Of a DNA stretch of 64,000 nt, positions 11,967 through 24,374 are shown one piece after another. Each line of letters starts with the position of its first letter. The stretch's first letter is position 1. The translations under genes and the position numbers were made by a program. Location of the stretch: positions 62,001 through 126,000 of the forward strand of contig SIJG01000096.1 of NCBI GenBank assembly GCA_023374025.1, read 5' to 3'. The notes under the pieces are model-generated. The model had not been told where the DNA came from. It did no database searches and was given only the letters and a program-made list of their open reading frames with translations. Source of the stretch: Heterodera schachtii (taxonomy: Eukaryota > Nematoda > Chromadorea > Rhabditida > Heteroderidae).

Positions 11967-14900
11967 TTAAATCACCGTGCCCGGCACGGATAATGTCTGA
12001 AGAGAGGCGTTGGAATGTTTTGCTATTGTGCCGCCGCCATTCATTTGCTGAATCTCTTCGATGGGAATACTTCTGCCAAAAAAAAAAAGTTGGAACGAAA
12101 TATTTATTTTAAAATAACAAAAAATTTCTTGTAAAAATTTCTTTAAATAATTTTTTGATTTTTTGCAATAAAAAATGAATTTATTAAAAAACTTTTTAAA
12201 TTTGCATAGACTTTTTTAATAAGAATGTAATGTTATTTAATTTTATCCGAAAAATTTAAATTCCCCTTGAAATTCTCGAGGTAATAGCCGAACTAACTCA
12301 ACAACCCGAAAATAGTCAAAAATTCCTATATTTACTTTAATTTTTTCCTTTTTAGTAAAATCCGCATATTTTTCTGTTTTCGACCCCTGGTAATTTCATA
12401 ATTTTTTGGCTGTTCGACTTGACCCATCTCATTATTTTTCATCCCTCACAAAATGCCGCGTTCGGATGGCACTTTTTTTCGCCTGCTCGGCTGCCCTACC
12501 GGCTGTGCCGTCGGAAGTGTGTTCATCCGAGTGTGCCGATGATAACGTTCGTTGTCCAACAACTGCTGCTCGCGTGCATCTTTGCTGGTCCATTCTCGAT
12601 CAGTTTCGGCTTAATAAAAATTTTTGAAAATTTTTGGGCTTAGAAAAAATCAATGAAAATTTTTTATAATTTTCAATTTTCCGCCTGCTGGCACCTCCTC
12701 GTAAACTGCGCAATATTGACCTCATCCGATGAGCATTGTATGTGCGTTCGTCACGCTTTGACATGTAAACCTTTGTGCCGAAAATCATTTAATTTTATTT
12801 TAAAATTTTTGAAATTCGTACAATCACAATCAGAAGAGCAGCTAATTCAGTGCACAAAAAGCTGATCTTGAAAAAAAAAACAAATCAATTTTTAGTAAAT
12901 ATTATCAAAAAATGTTTAAAATAAATTTACAAAAATAAAATTTTAATGAATTAATTGAAAAAAATAAAATAATTATTTAGAATATATTCTCTGTGTCAAG
13001 TCAAATATTTCAATGAATTTATTATTATTGTAATAATTAATAAATTAATATAATAATTATAAAAAAAATTAAAATAATTGCCAAAAATGAAATAATTAAA
13101 TATTTGGAAAAAATTTACGAGAATAGAATAAATTTATATATTTATAAAGCATCAATGTATTTAATATTTTGTTAATTAAAAAACAATAATAATAATTTTA
13201 ATGAAAATCATTTCATTTTAAATAATTTTGTTTTTAAAAAAGTTTTGTTTACCTTCAGCAAAATGAATGAAAAGCCATATGTGTAATCAAACAATGAGTT
13301 GTCCAACTCAGAAGCCTTGTACAGCTTATTGCCAACTTCTTTGGACACCGAAAAATGAAATTTTTGGGAAAGCAATTTATTTTAATTAGCTTGGCCTAAG
13401 CTTAATTAGTGTTAGCAAAAATTAAAAAAAAATTTGACTAGCGAAACTTTATACTTTACAAGCCAATATATTCCCTTCATTCAAAAATTCCAAAATCTCT
13501 AAAAATTTACAACAATTTGGTAAAGGTTTTCTCATTGAAATTGGCGCCAAAATGCATCAAAATCTTTTTAATAAATCACAAAAAATCAATTTACGACAGT
13601 TACCTCTAAAGTCAAACTCAATGGATTGAACCAAAAAATTTCTGAAAAATAACCAATCGAAATTTTATATGCTTGGCAAACATTGAAACTTTCTTTCGGC
13701 TTGGTTCAACCCTCATTCAAAATCCTATTGTAAATGCGACCCACCGATGCCATGTACAGTATAATGCAGTTGAAGTCGACAAGGCCTTCATTACAGTAAC
13801 CAAGGAAAAATACAAAAAATTGCTATTAAAACCATTGTTTTTACCGGCAAAAATGTTGGCCAACGCGGTGACAAACAGACATTGGTACGGGTTGGACCGC
13901 AGAAGGCACAGCGTGTTGCACAGCAGGCCGAGCACGTCCAACGCGCAGCCGCACAGCATAAATGGGACCGCACGACGGACAGAAACTTTATTTGGGGAAG
14001 GGGGGGGGGATTTGAAATGGCAAAATTCGAAATGGAATTGCTAGTAAAAAATTTCATCGGTTTTTCAAAAACTTTAGAGATTCTCGTAACAAACTTTTCT
14101 TTTTTTTTTTTTGGTTTTCTAATTAGTCCAATTTTTGTCGATCTAACTTTTTGGCAAAATATGAAACAAATGAAACGGATTTCTTTTTATTTAAATTAAA
14201 TATTACACCAAAAACAAGAAATTTCTGAAAATCGGTTAATTTTCTCATTAAATTCCATTAAAAATTCCAAATTACGTTCCACCGATGTGGTCACATCCGA
14301 CGTGTCCTCTTCATGGTTGAATGGGTCCACTGATGTGCAATGAAAATCGGTGACAGCTAAATTTAAACAAAAATATTTAATAATAATTTTAAATTTTTAA
14401 ATTTTTCAACACTTACGGTCTGACCAACAAAATCGCCATGGTCCAAGGGTTGAATTCTAAAAAATAATTCCAAAATTTCCAAATTAAAAACCCAAAATAG
14501 GACAAAATAAAAATTTTAAATAGTAAAACCCAAGAAAAAAAATATTGAGTGCAGGGTAATAGAAAAAAAATGAATTTCGAGTAATTAGACAGAAAGCGCC
14601 AAAATTTTCGTCGCCGAAAATTTAAAGTTTTGCTGTTTTAAATCGGTAAAATTTTCTTTGATATTATTAAATCGGTAAATTTTAAATTTTCATTCGAATT
14701 TAATTTTCCAATGCCTTATAATAAGTGGGAGGGTACAGCTTGTCCTCGTTGTCAATGGTTCGGTTCGGGAACACATAATATTTGAGCACTTCTCTGGTGT
14801 GGAGCCAATTGTTTGTGTTGACAGCTTTTAAAATTAAAAATTGAAAATTTAGAAATTTCGAAATTTAATTTTTTATTTTAATTCAACGAAAATCTAACAA

Positions 14901-15055
14901 AAAAATTTTTTATGTTTTTAAATTAAAAGATTAACCCAACCAATTAAATTTGCAACAGCGGCACACAGTGAGAAAACAAATGCCGTTTTGATCAAACGAA
15001 TGCGATTTTCTGATCGAATTTTGGTCAGCCGATGGGAAATCACGGGAAGGACCAT
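11967..15055 (-). CDS. Stargazin-like TARP / CACNG-family four-TM protein
   Basis: Eleven exons (minus): 15055-14941, 14824-14715, 14456-14417, 14356-14276, 13985-13845, 13785-13711, 13338-13253, 12866-12822, 12770-12695, 12609-12450 and 12072-11967. All are phase-consistent and give 344 residues. TM1 lies at about 22-40 and is followed by NTNNWLHTREV (41-51), matching the NTDYWL-type start of the claudin/TARP first loop. The first-loop signature LGPWRFCWS is at 79-87, with a further cysteine at 95. TM2 is about 122-144, TM3 about 152-178, and YTYGFSFILLKISFL begins TM4 (about 208-233). The C-terminal tail is long and basic and ends GTVI, a class I PDZ ligand. TARPs are auxiliary subunits that traffic and gate AMPA-type glutamate receptors at the synaptic membrane; C. 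elegans STG-1/STG-2 are the obvious comparison. Intron 2 appears to be GC-AG (AAG|gcattg). The family call is strong; orthology is inferred. Confidence 0.88.
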
Positions 15056-16421
15056 AATCATATGAAAAAAATGAGTTTAATTTTAAATAAATATATATAC
15101 ATTAAGAAATGGTCGTGGATTATAAAAAAAAAAATTAAATTTTTTCCTTTGGAATATTCGGACATTGGCAAAATCCGTTGCACTCGCTTTTCTCTTCGTC
15201 GAAATTCAATTTCCTCAATTTTGGCCAAGCATTTGGCCAATATTCAAAAAAAGCTTTACACAAAAAATTATGTAAATGTTTCCGCTATTACTTTTAAAGT
15301 GCATACCCTAAGGGTAAAAAAGAACAGTTGACTGAAGGATTGGCATGATTCAAGAAGCTCGAATTTTATGTTTCATTTTTGAAAATTACTCGATAAAATG
15401 AAAATTCTAAAAAAAATAAATTTAAATTCACCAACTTTGATAATCAGGGAACGGATTTTTAAGTTTTCACCTATTTTTTTTTTTGCAGATAGCATATGCT
15501 GAGATAAGCGCAAAAAACATATTTTCTTCTATCAATTTTCGATTTAGAGAGCGACTTTTTAGCAACTATTTTTAACTATTTTCGCTTATGAAATTTTTTA
15601 ACAACTATTTTGGCTTGTGAAATTTAAAAAAACTATTTTTTCAACTATTTCTGTTTTCAACAAAAAAATTATTATGAAAAAAAGCAATAAAAAACAAAAA
15701 TGCACCGCTAAAAATCGACTTTTCAAAAAAAAAATTCAAAAATACACCCCCAGTAATCGACTTTTCAAAAAGCAAAAATTCTGGCCATGATTTTGGCGAA
15801 AATGAAAAAATTTTACGCCTGAAAATCTTAAAATATGTTTAATTTACAATTATTCAACCGAAATGGATAAAAAATGAGTCAATTTGGAAAATTCACACAT
15901 TTATTGACATGTTTTTCCAATTTTTTGCAACTTTTTGCAACTATTTTGGCCTTTTTTGAGTTTTTTTAGCAACTATTTTAGCAGTTTTTTAGCAACTATT
16001 TAGGTACCTATTTTGCAATTTTTAGCACCTAAAAATCCGTTCCCTGTTGATAATAGAAAAAAAATAAAATTAAATAAAAATTTTTGTTGATAAAATATTA
16101 AAAATTCTTAAAAATTGTAAAATACAAAACCAAAATTTATTTTAAGCCAACAAATCTCATTGAATTTGTAATTTTTTGACTAAAATACAATTAACATTAC
16201 CAGAAATGATGTCACAGAAGAATGAGATTTAGAGAAAAGCATATATCTCCGGCGTATTTGAAACTTATTTATATTTTTAATGATTTTTTAAAAATGTCGG
16301 CTTTTCCCTATTTTTCATAATTATTTATTTAATTATTTTCAATAATGAATTAAAATTTACAACAACAAATTAAAAAAACAAACAAAATACTATTTACAAA
16401 ATCGCCTGTTAAAAAGTGAAT
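15056..16421. other. Gap between TARP start and K2P 3' end
   Basis: This is the TARP upstream region (15056-15444), in which I see no clear TATA or Inr, followed by a hAT MITE (15445-16046) and about 375 bp of AT-rich DNA before the distal K2P poly(A) signal. No gene is supported. Confidence 0.5.
15445..16046. mobile_element. hAT-type MITE, 602 bp, perfect target duplication
   Basis: The element begins CAGGGAACGGATTTTTA and ends TAAAAATCCGTTCCCTG. TTGATAAT flanks it on both sides (15437-15444 and 16047-16054). The interior is AT-rich with AGCAACTATTTT-type words and has no coding frame. Confidence 0.9.
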
Positions 16422-16427
16422 TTTATT
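16422..16427 (-). terminator. Distal polyadenylation signal of the K2P gene
   Basis: TTTATT on the plus strand reads AATAAA on the minus strand, 18 bases after the stop of the distal last exon. Confidence 0.5.
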
Positions 16428-16444
16428 GGATCTGATTTTGCGGA

Positions 16445-16560
16445 TTATTTGCCGACGAGGCGGAACGGATCAAAAGGGACAAGGAATTTGTTGAGGGCGT
16501 GTGAAAAGTGCGAGTGCCTTTGATGGTCAGCCGATGGAGCGTGCTCAAAGCTTGGATCAT
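16445..16560 (-). CDS. Alternative last exon of the K2P channel
   Basis: After a good acceptor (attttcag at 16561 and beyond), an open frame in phase 1 reads DDPSFEHAPSADHQRHSHFS...FRLVGK and stops at 16445-16447. The upstream exon 17601-17498 also ends in phase 1, so this exon can replace 17108-16957, which encodes an acidic, Gln-rich tail (ENDDDNDHRHS...QQAEQK). Each is followed by its own AATAAA signal (near 16941-16956 and at 16422-16427). Two alternative cytoplasmic tails are the natural reading; the distal one could instead be unused 3' sequence. Confidence 0.5.
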
Positions 16561-19500
16561 CTGAAAAATGATTAAATAATAAATTAAAATCTATTAAAAA
16601 CTTTTAAATTGGAAAAAACATTTATGAAAATAACAAAAAAAAATATTTAAATTAATTAAAAATTAGCATAAATTGACATATAAAATGCTAAAATTTTGTT
16701 ATTTTTAAAATTTTATTTGGTGAGTAAAATTAGCATTGATAGAAATTTGTGAAATTTTCAATTAAAATTGCGTATTTGGAATTTATTTAATTCGAACTAT
16801 CTTTTCTTATATTTTTAAATTTTAAGGAGTGAATTTTTCATTTTCAAATGCATTTTTTGTTTAGAAATTTGCAATTTTTGTGGTAATTAAGTCATTCAAA
16901 AAAATCAGCTGCCCTAATGAAGTAAAACTATTTTTAAATATTTATTTATTTATTATTTATTTTTGTTCTGCCTGCTGCTGTTCACTGGTGATGGACGATG
17001 TTGGTGAATATGATTGTTGTTGAAGCAGTTCATTTTCATCAAGGTGTTGTTGTTGTTGATCATTATTAGCTGATCGGGAATGCCGATGATCATTGTCGTC
17101 ATCATTTTCTATGCAAATTAATTCAAAAATAAATCAGACACATTCTCATGTCAAAAAATGGATAAACCTCAAAATATGGCATTAAAACCGCTTAATGGAT
17201 TAAGTAATATTCTAAGTCCATCCCCGGCAAATTAAATAAAATATCATAAAAAAGCAAAAATCCAATAGACCCCAAAAAGGATTAAAAGAATTGGCAATGT
17301 CCTCAATTTTAAAATTTTACTTGATGGATCGGATAAAAATCAAATTGCCTTTAATATATAACTCAGCGTAAAATCCACAAATTGATCCGTCAGAGCCTGT
17401 CTAGGCACAGCCGAATCGCCATTTAAACAGAGTTATTAAAATCTCTGATCCAAAAAGCATTGAAAAATAGGGAATTCCCCGCTCAAAAGTACAGTACCCC
17501 GCGAGTGCCGTGCCGATGCTGTGGTTGAAATTTGTGTTGTTGCGGTGCCGTAGTCCGAGTGGCGAATCAGTGCGTCCAATTCGGCCAACACCTCGCGAAG
17601 CCTAGAAGGCAAAAAAACCAAAATTTTCTGCCTTTTTTCTGAATTTTTCTGGCACCTCTCCGGCGCAATTTCGAAACGGTTGGCCACGAGTGCGACCAAC
17701 TCGCGCACCGTCAGCGGTTGGCCGCCGAACCAAACGCGCACGTCCGGCGCGCCTTCAAAGTCACGGCCCAAATAGTGAATGCAGCGCAGATGGTCGCCCA
17801 AGGTGCTGAAATAATTTGAAAAAATTTTTCTTACGTTTTCGAGAAATGATGAATTAGTAACTTTTTCAAAAACTTCAAAAAAACGCTAGAAAAATTTTTC
17901 GAAAATTTTTTCTTGAACTTTCTTATAAAATATTTCTCTAAATTTTTCTAAAATTTTTAAGTTTGAAAATTGAAAAAAAAAATCAGGGGAAACGGCTGGG
18001 GCGAAATGAAGTGCACCCATTTTAGGTGCTAGGTGGTTTCGTAAAATTGCCAATTTTATTCATTTTTATGGAAAAAAACTCGCCTTAAATTTTCTCATAC
18101 ATAACCAAATTTAATAAACTTCGTATAATTCGATTATAGGTTCTTGAAATTTAAATTTAATTTTCAAAAATTGTGACCAAAAATGTTTAAAAAAATTGCC
18201 ATAATTTTCTGAAATGAATAAAAATTTTCTGAGATTTTTCATGCTAATAGAACTAATCCACGAGCTATCATGTGATATCAAGATTATTAAATGTTTGTGC
18301 TTAATAAAATTGCCAAGTTTTTGACGAAAATTTGAAAAACTGGCAGTTTTATAAAATGATCCAATATGCATTTTTTTCTGAGACTACAGTATTGCCACCC
18401 AATTTTTGCACAGTAAGACGGATTCAAATTTATTGCATCGATCGTGTAGACAGTTTAAGGAATTTGTTGCCATTTTTGCCAAAAATTGTCAATTAAATGA
18501 AAAGTGCCGATTCGCAAAAGAAGAAGAAATTATTGGAAATTTTTGAACGGAAACTATATTAACTCTCATTTTAAAGGAAAAATCTTCGATGAATTCAAAA
18601 TTTAATCAATTTCCGAATTTTTAATTTTTTGGCAATTAATTTGGTAAAATATGACACTTGCTTGAACAAAGTTGACATAATGGCAATGCCGCAGCTCAAA
18701 TACACAATGATCACCAGTGTTTCACACAAATTCTGCGGCTCTGGGCACAAATCACCGAAACCAATGGTTGTGATGCTGATGAAACTTCAAAAAGCTTGGT
18801 ATTTAAATTGTGACTTTTTAAATTTATTTTCATTTTTATTTTGAAAATCTATGATGAGACAAAATTTGCATAGAAAATCATTGATTCGAAATAAAAATTT
18901 CTCCACCACCTAAGAAAAAGTTAGAAAAACTAAGAATTTGTGTCAGAGCTAGGCAAATCCGCAAATCCAATAATCGAGAGGAGCAAGCAAATCCCAAATT
19001 GTGACAAATTATACATATTTAAAAATTTTTTTTTTGTCATCTTTAGGTCAGATCTCGAGAATTTTAAACGTCAAAATTTTCAGGGTTAGTATTTGAAATT
19101 AAAAATTCAAAAACCAAAAAACCCTAAGAAAATTTTAGCATTAGGCCCGAGAATTTCGCTTGGCAAAATGCTCATAAAGCATTATTTGGTACCTGAAATA
19201 TATTGCAGGAAAGATTGGCATTTTTTGTATCCAAAAGTGGAAAATCAGTCCACCAAGCAGGGAATGGAACAGTATCAGCAACACAACCACTTTCAATGGC
19301 AAACGACAGGGGCCGTCCGGATGGAGCTGGTCATCGGCACCAGCATTCTCCTGAACAATAGTGGTAAATTCTGTCATGTGAGATAACTTGTTAGACTTTA
19401 GTAAATATGACAAATAGCCAAAAATTGGACAATGTTAAAATGGGTATGGAAAAAATGATAAATTAGGCAATGGAAAAGGGACAAATGACAAACAGGTGTG

Positions 19501-22500
19501 GGTGGACAAATGATCGAATAGGGCAGTAGAGAAAGAAACAGGGACTTGGGGGACAAATGATTAACTGGGTAGGGCTTGTAGATAGCCGAGAAATTTCTTA
19601 GCCTTTTAGTGTATCGGTTTCGGCCTTTTGGGTTAATTATGTCGGTCTTGTCTCACGTCTCGGGGCAATTGATCAAATGGGCGAGGAGGACAAATGATCA
19701 AAAAGATCAGATAGAATACCTCAATTTTGAATCAAGAAAAATGGAACTCAAAAAATCTTGTTTTAGTCACTCGTTTTGAAACATTTTTTCATTCGCAAAA
19801 TTCTGCCCAATTTCTCAAATAACCTGGTAATATGTATTAATTTTATTGTGTCTGACCTTCTGACCTTTCAATGAGGCGATTCCAACCCAATAGAATTCGG
19901 CCAACAGTTCGCCAAGATTGGACAACGGCAGGAACACCAGCGGAATGCCGGCAAGACAGTACACCACACAGGCGACTCGTGCGAACGGTGTTCGTGGCAC
20001 AATGTTACCGTAACCTTTGAGGGTCGTAGTCAGTTTTTACACCCAAAAATTCGGTTTACTGTTTTTGAATTTTTAAAGGCATAATTTTAGAACAATTTTA
20101 AAGATTAATGAAGATTTAAATGTAATTCAGATGGATTTAATAAAACCGAAAAATTAAAAAATATAAAATTAATTTAAAATATTTATTTTATTTTCGTTTT
20201 ATTTTCAGATAATTAACTTTTTGCAAAGTTTCAATTATTTAATAAACTTTTTTGAAAAATTTGGTGGGTCGTTCAAATAGAGAGGTTTTTGAGAAAAAAT
20301 GTCAAAATATTAGTGTTGAAAATTATTTATTTACTTATTTTATTTATATAATTTTTCACCCACCAATTGTTGTGATTGTGGTGAATGAGAACAGCAGCAC
20401 ATCATGGAATGGGAGCTTGGCCATTTGAGTGTCAAGTTGACGGAACGCCAAAGAGCCAAGAAAAATGTAAGCGGAAACAACAAAAAGCACACCAAAATGG
20501 GGCAGGGCGGACAGAAACACCTGAAAAGTGAATTTTATTGAAAATTTGTCAATTTTCTCAGATAGGTCCAGCCTCGGGGTGAGGCAAACGTTTTAATCAC
20601 GGACAGAAAATTGAAATTTATTGAAAAATGTTAATTTTCTGGTTAGATCCAGCTATAGGTGAGTAAAAAATAGGAAATCAGGAAATTTTGTATTAGCTTT
20701 TAAAGAGGAACAAAAATTTTAGATTTTTCATTTTGGCAATATTTTATTTATTTTTGGTGCGAAACCATGGAATTGGGTTTTATGGAGGCTTCTAAAATTC
20801 TTTATTTTTTCAAAGTTTTTTAACTGATGAAAATTGTTTCTTATAAGTAGGGCCCGGATTTGTTAGTTTTTTAACTATTTTTTCTGCAGCTTTATTTCGA
20901 CGAGAAATGCACGAAAAACACATTTTTAGCTCGGAAATTCTTCGTTTTAACGCCACTATTCATCACTAGGAATCACTATTTTGGAGCTTCGCCACTAAAA
21001 AAAACTATTTCGGAAGTTGGCCACTAAAATAGTTTTTTGCCACTATTTTGGCATTTTTAGGAAAATTTCCCAAAGAATGCAATAAAAACGAAAAATACAC
21101 CCCTAAGAATTGACCTATAATTTTCAAAAAATACACCCCTAAGAATTGGAAAAATTTCACAAAAATTCTTCCCCAAATTTTTTTTCTTATTAAATATTTG
21201 CTAAGAAAATTTTTGTAATTGCAATAATTGAATAAAATTGTTTGCCTTAATTTTAAATTATTTTCAAATTAAAAACAGCTATTAAAATTACACCCCCAAA
21301 ATTTAGAACTTTTTCGCCACTATTTTGCCACTATTTTGGCATTTTTTGGTCACTATTTAGTTAATTATTTTGGGATTTTTTGCCACTAAAAATCCGGGCC
21401 CTATTTATAAGCAAGATTTTCATTTTGAGACTAAAAATAGTTTGTCCGGGACTTAGGGTTTAAAATTTAAGAAATTTTTAAAAATACAAATTTTCGATTT
21501 TGTCGTCATCCCCTCTGGGCATCCCACCTCTTTGCACAGCTCTTCCCGCCGACAGTTGTGCTCCCGTAAAAATTTGTCACGCCAAATTTTGTATGGGCAT
21601 GACCAATGTTTGGCAATTTTCGTCGTCCTTTTTTTTGGCTGTGCCAATGCCAAAAAGTGATGCCGCTGACTCATCACCACTGTTGCTTTTTTATGCCTCT
21701 GTCGATCAAAAAACACAAATGTTTTTCAATTTTTTGAATTTTCTTCTCTAACTCATTTCATTTTGTTATAAAAATAAGAAGTTACACTATTTCTTTTTTT
21801 CAAAAACAATTTTGAATTTTTTTTCTTATTTCTTCTAAATAATTTGTTTGTTAAATATTTTTCTCTGGGGATGCGATTTTGCCTGGATAACCGGCATTTG
21901 GTGGCTTTTGAGGCCGTGCCGGATTTTGCCTAGTTCACTATTTTGCACTTGATGTCTTTAAAATTTATCAAAAATTTGAAAAAATTCGAAAATTTTCTGT
22001 TTTAATGATTTTTATTTTATTTTTTTACCTTAAAACTGGCTAAAATTTGCCCAGCTTTTTGTCATATTTTGAAAAATTTTGCCGTTTTTTTTTTTGTTGA
22101 GTTTTTGCCACCGCGTTTTTTGTTTGAAATTTTCACCAACCGATGAGCCAAATTTTTTGTGATTTTCATGCTGCTGCTCTGGTAGCGGAAGCCAAGAACG
22201 TTTAGGCCGACTTTTGCTACTGTTACAGTAGCCCATTCTGTCGTCATCGTCATCTACCGTAACCAGCGAAATTTTGAACATTGCCTTTTTGCGCGAAGCA
22301 CCACCAACAGCAGGATTTGTTAATCTGTTGGTGTTCTTTTTTTTTGTTCGTTTTATTTAATGTACAAACATTTGGGACGGTAATGGCGCCATTAAGGATA
22401 CCGTACGACGGCTTGGAAATGGTAAGATCATTCCCATTTTTGTAACTGTTATAAAAGGAAGAATTTAAAAAATAATCATTTTTTGTCCAATTTACCAAAA

Positions 22501-22804
22501 TACCATTTCGATGGTATTTTAACAAATTACGGTAACCCCCTATTCCGTGATACCGAATGCATACTGTAGGACAAGCTTTCGTAATTTTATTACTTTATTT
22601 TTATATAAATTGTATAGTTATTTTATAAATTCCATTCTTTCACAGATTACGGTGTTACCGTATTTTTTTAATTTACCCTGGCGTTGTGTTGCTCGAAGAG
22701 GGCTCCTCATGTTGACCATGTTCATCCCCGTCTTCCTCCTCCTCCTTGTCCTCATCGATAAAGCTAATTTCAGCGCCTTCTGCTGCCAACTTGACGGGGG
22801 CCAT
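16445..22804 (-). CDS. Two-pore-domain (TWK/K2P) potassium channel
   Basis: Exons (minus): 22804-22677, 22219-22141, 21698-21528, 20520-20364, 20014-19857, 19350-19193, 18784-18656, 17805-17656, 17601-17498, then last exon 17108-16957 (461 residues in total) or 16560-16445. It is a plasma-membrane K+ leak channel. TM1 is at about 131-152, the first filter TTIGYG at 176-181, M2 at about 185-207, M3 at about 249-265, the second filter TTIGFG at 289-294 and M4 at about 305-325. After M4 come CIHYLGRDFEGAPDVRVWFG and a REVLAELDALIRH helix, as in nematode TWK subunits. The N-terminus is acidic (EDKEEEEDGDEH). The loop between TM1 and the first pore helix is only about 20 residues inside one exon, too short for the usual extracellular cap. 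Exon 1-2 junctions are the least certain part; the channel core is very secure. Confidence 0.88.
20848..21403. mobile_element. hAT-type MITE in K2P intron 3
   Basis: The ends are TAGGGCCCGGATTT...AAAATCCGGGCCCTA. The flanks CTTATAAG (20840-20847) and TTTATAAG (21404-21411) are an 8-bp duplication with one mismatch. The interior has repeated CCACTATTTTGGCA words and no coding frame. Confidence 0.85.
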
Positions 22805-24374
22805 CCAATTTGTTTTTATTAATTTTCTAAAACTGATTGATTTAAACCCATTTGATTTAATGGATTTTTCGCACCCAAAATGAAGAAAATTAAAAAAAAT
22901 TATATCTTTTAGAAGAACAATTTTTAAGCAAAAATTTTACAATATTTTCTTTAATGAAATGAAAATCGGCAATGCGATGAACGGTAATTGTAGGTGGAAT
23001 TTGCTTACCGATTTTTTTTACCGTTTTTAAATAAAATTTAAATATTTAAAATAAAAATTGATTATTTCTCGCCAAAAAATTGTAAAAATAAAATTAATCT
23101 GTAAATGGTCTGTGGGCGCCGTGTTCTCCCCGAGACTCAACACAACAAATATATTGATTGATTAATGTTTTAAATTTAATGCGGTATTTTTGGAGAGTAA
23201 TTAGGGGTAATTAAACCACAGTCCCTACAATTCAACCCCCCCCACCCCCCCCTCTCCCTTCGGAAACCATCGCCAAAAATCAATCAGCAAATTAAAAATT
23301 AAATTTATTGTGCGCGCGACCGTCGCAATTCTCATCACATATGCCCCCCCCCCCCCCCACTATCTGCCGATCTTTTTCAATTTTATGACAAAATTTTGCT
23401 TTTAATCACCAGAAGACCAAGAAAATAATTTCTTGATTAAATTCAATAAAATAGTTAAATTTTTTCAGAAAATTGTCTTAAGATTTATGATTTCCATCTA
23501 CAGAGCTGAGTCTCAATCTCAACTGGAAAAATCTGGATTTTGAGGTCTCGCTTTCGTATCGCGAGTCTCGCGGGGTTTCAGTCTCGGGATTAAGGGTGTC
23601 CAATGGCACAACTGAGCCAGGATAAAAGAAAAGTTTGGTACTTTTCCGTTTTGCCCGACAAAGGAAAGCGCATTTCTTTGATAGTTTTAGGCGATGATCA
23701 AGAATTTGGCGTTAAAATTCAAAAGTTTATGATTTTCATCTCATAATTTTGTCGATGCTTTTTAAAACGAAATATCGACAAAATCATATGATGAAAATCA
23801 TAGATAAAAGCAGAATTTTGCAGTTTTGACGCCAGGTTCTTGTTAAGCGCATAAAACTATTCTAGAAAAGTGCTTTTTTCCTTGTTTCGGGATCAAGACA
23901 TTTTTATGGGTGGCGGGGGAATAACGGAAAAGTGCTAAAAAATTTTCAGGAAAATTTGAAATGCTTAGAAATTGGTGTACACACTTTTATTTGTGCTTCA
24001 CAAAAACAGTGCAAATTACAGAGGAGAAAATTGATCTGTGATTTTACCTAACCTAAAAATTAATAATTGTTAACTTTTGTTTTCACACGCGACGCGATGT
24101 TTAAAAATTAATCTGAGAATGAATGTTTTGATAAATAAAGTTAATGATAACGGAATGAATATATGTCATTAAAATAACTCAGTGAATGCAAGTGCTTTTT
24201 AGAAAAATTTTATCAGGCAATTAATTAATTGGGTTAATCGAATAAATTTTTATACCCAAAGATTACCAAAATTAAAAGTATGTGTGTACATAAAATATTG
24301 ATTTATTTTTAACATTCGGCTAAAATTAGGGATGTTTATTATTAGTAGGGCTCATATTTTTAGGCTATAAAAAC
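22805..24374. other. Gene-poor DNA upstream of the K2P gene
   Basis: No coding region is supported. Poly-C tracts lie near 23230-23250 and 23345-23358. A short hairpin at about 23729-23806 pairs TTTTCATCTCATAATTTTGT with its complement. A GTCTCG-rich stretch (23500-23590) resembles low-complexity sequence near 3970-4030. Confidence 0.45.

Noticed and set aside
13673..14044. Plus-strand 123-codon frame
   Set aside because: It is antisense to TARP exons 5 and 6, which have phase-matched borders and a recognised family.
17436..17801. Uninterrupted 121-codon frame in the K2P tail
   Set aside because: It reads through a 54-base intron (GAGAG|gtgcca...ttctag|G) and past the donor of exon 9; splicing gives the family-typical REVLAELD helix.
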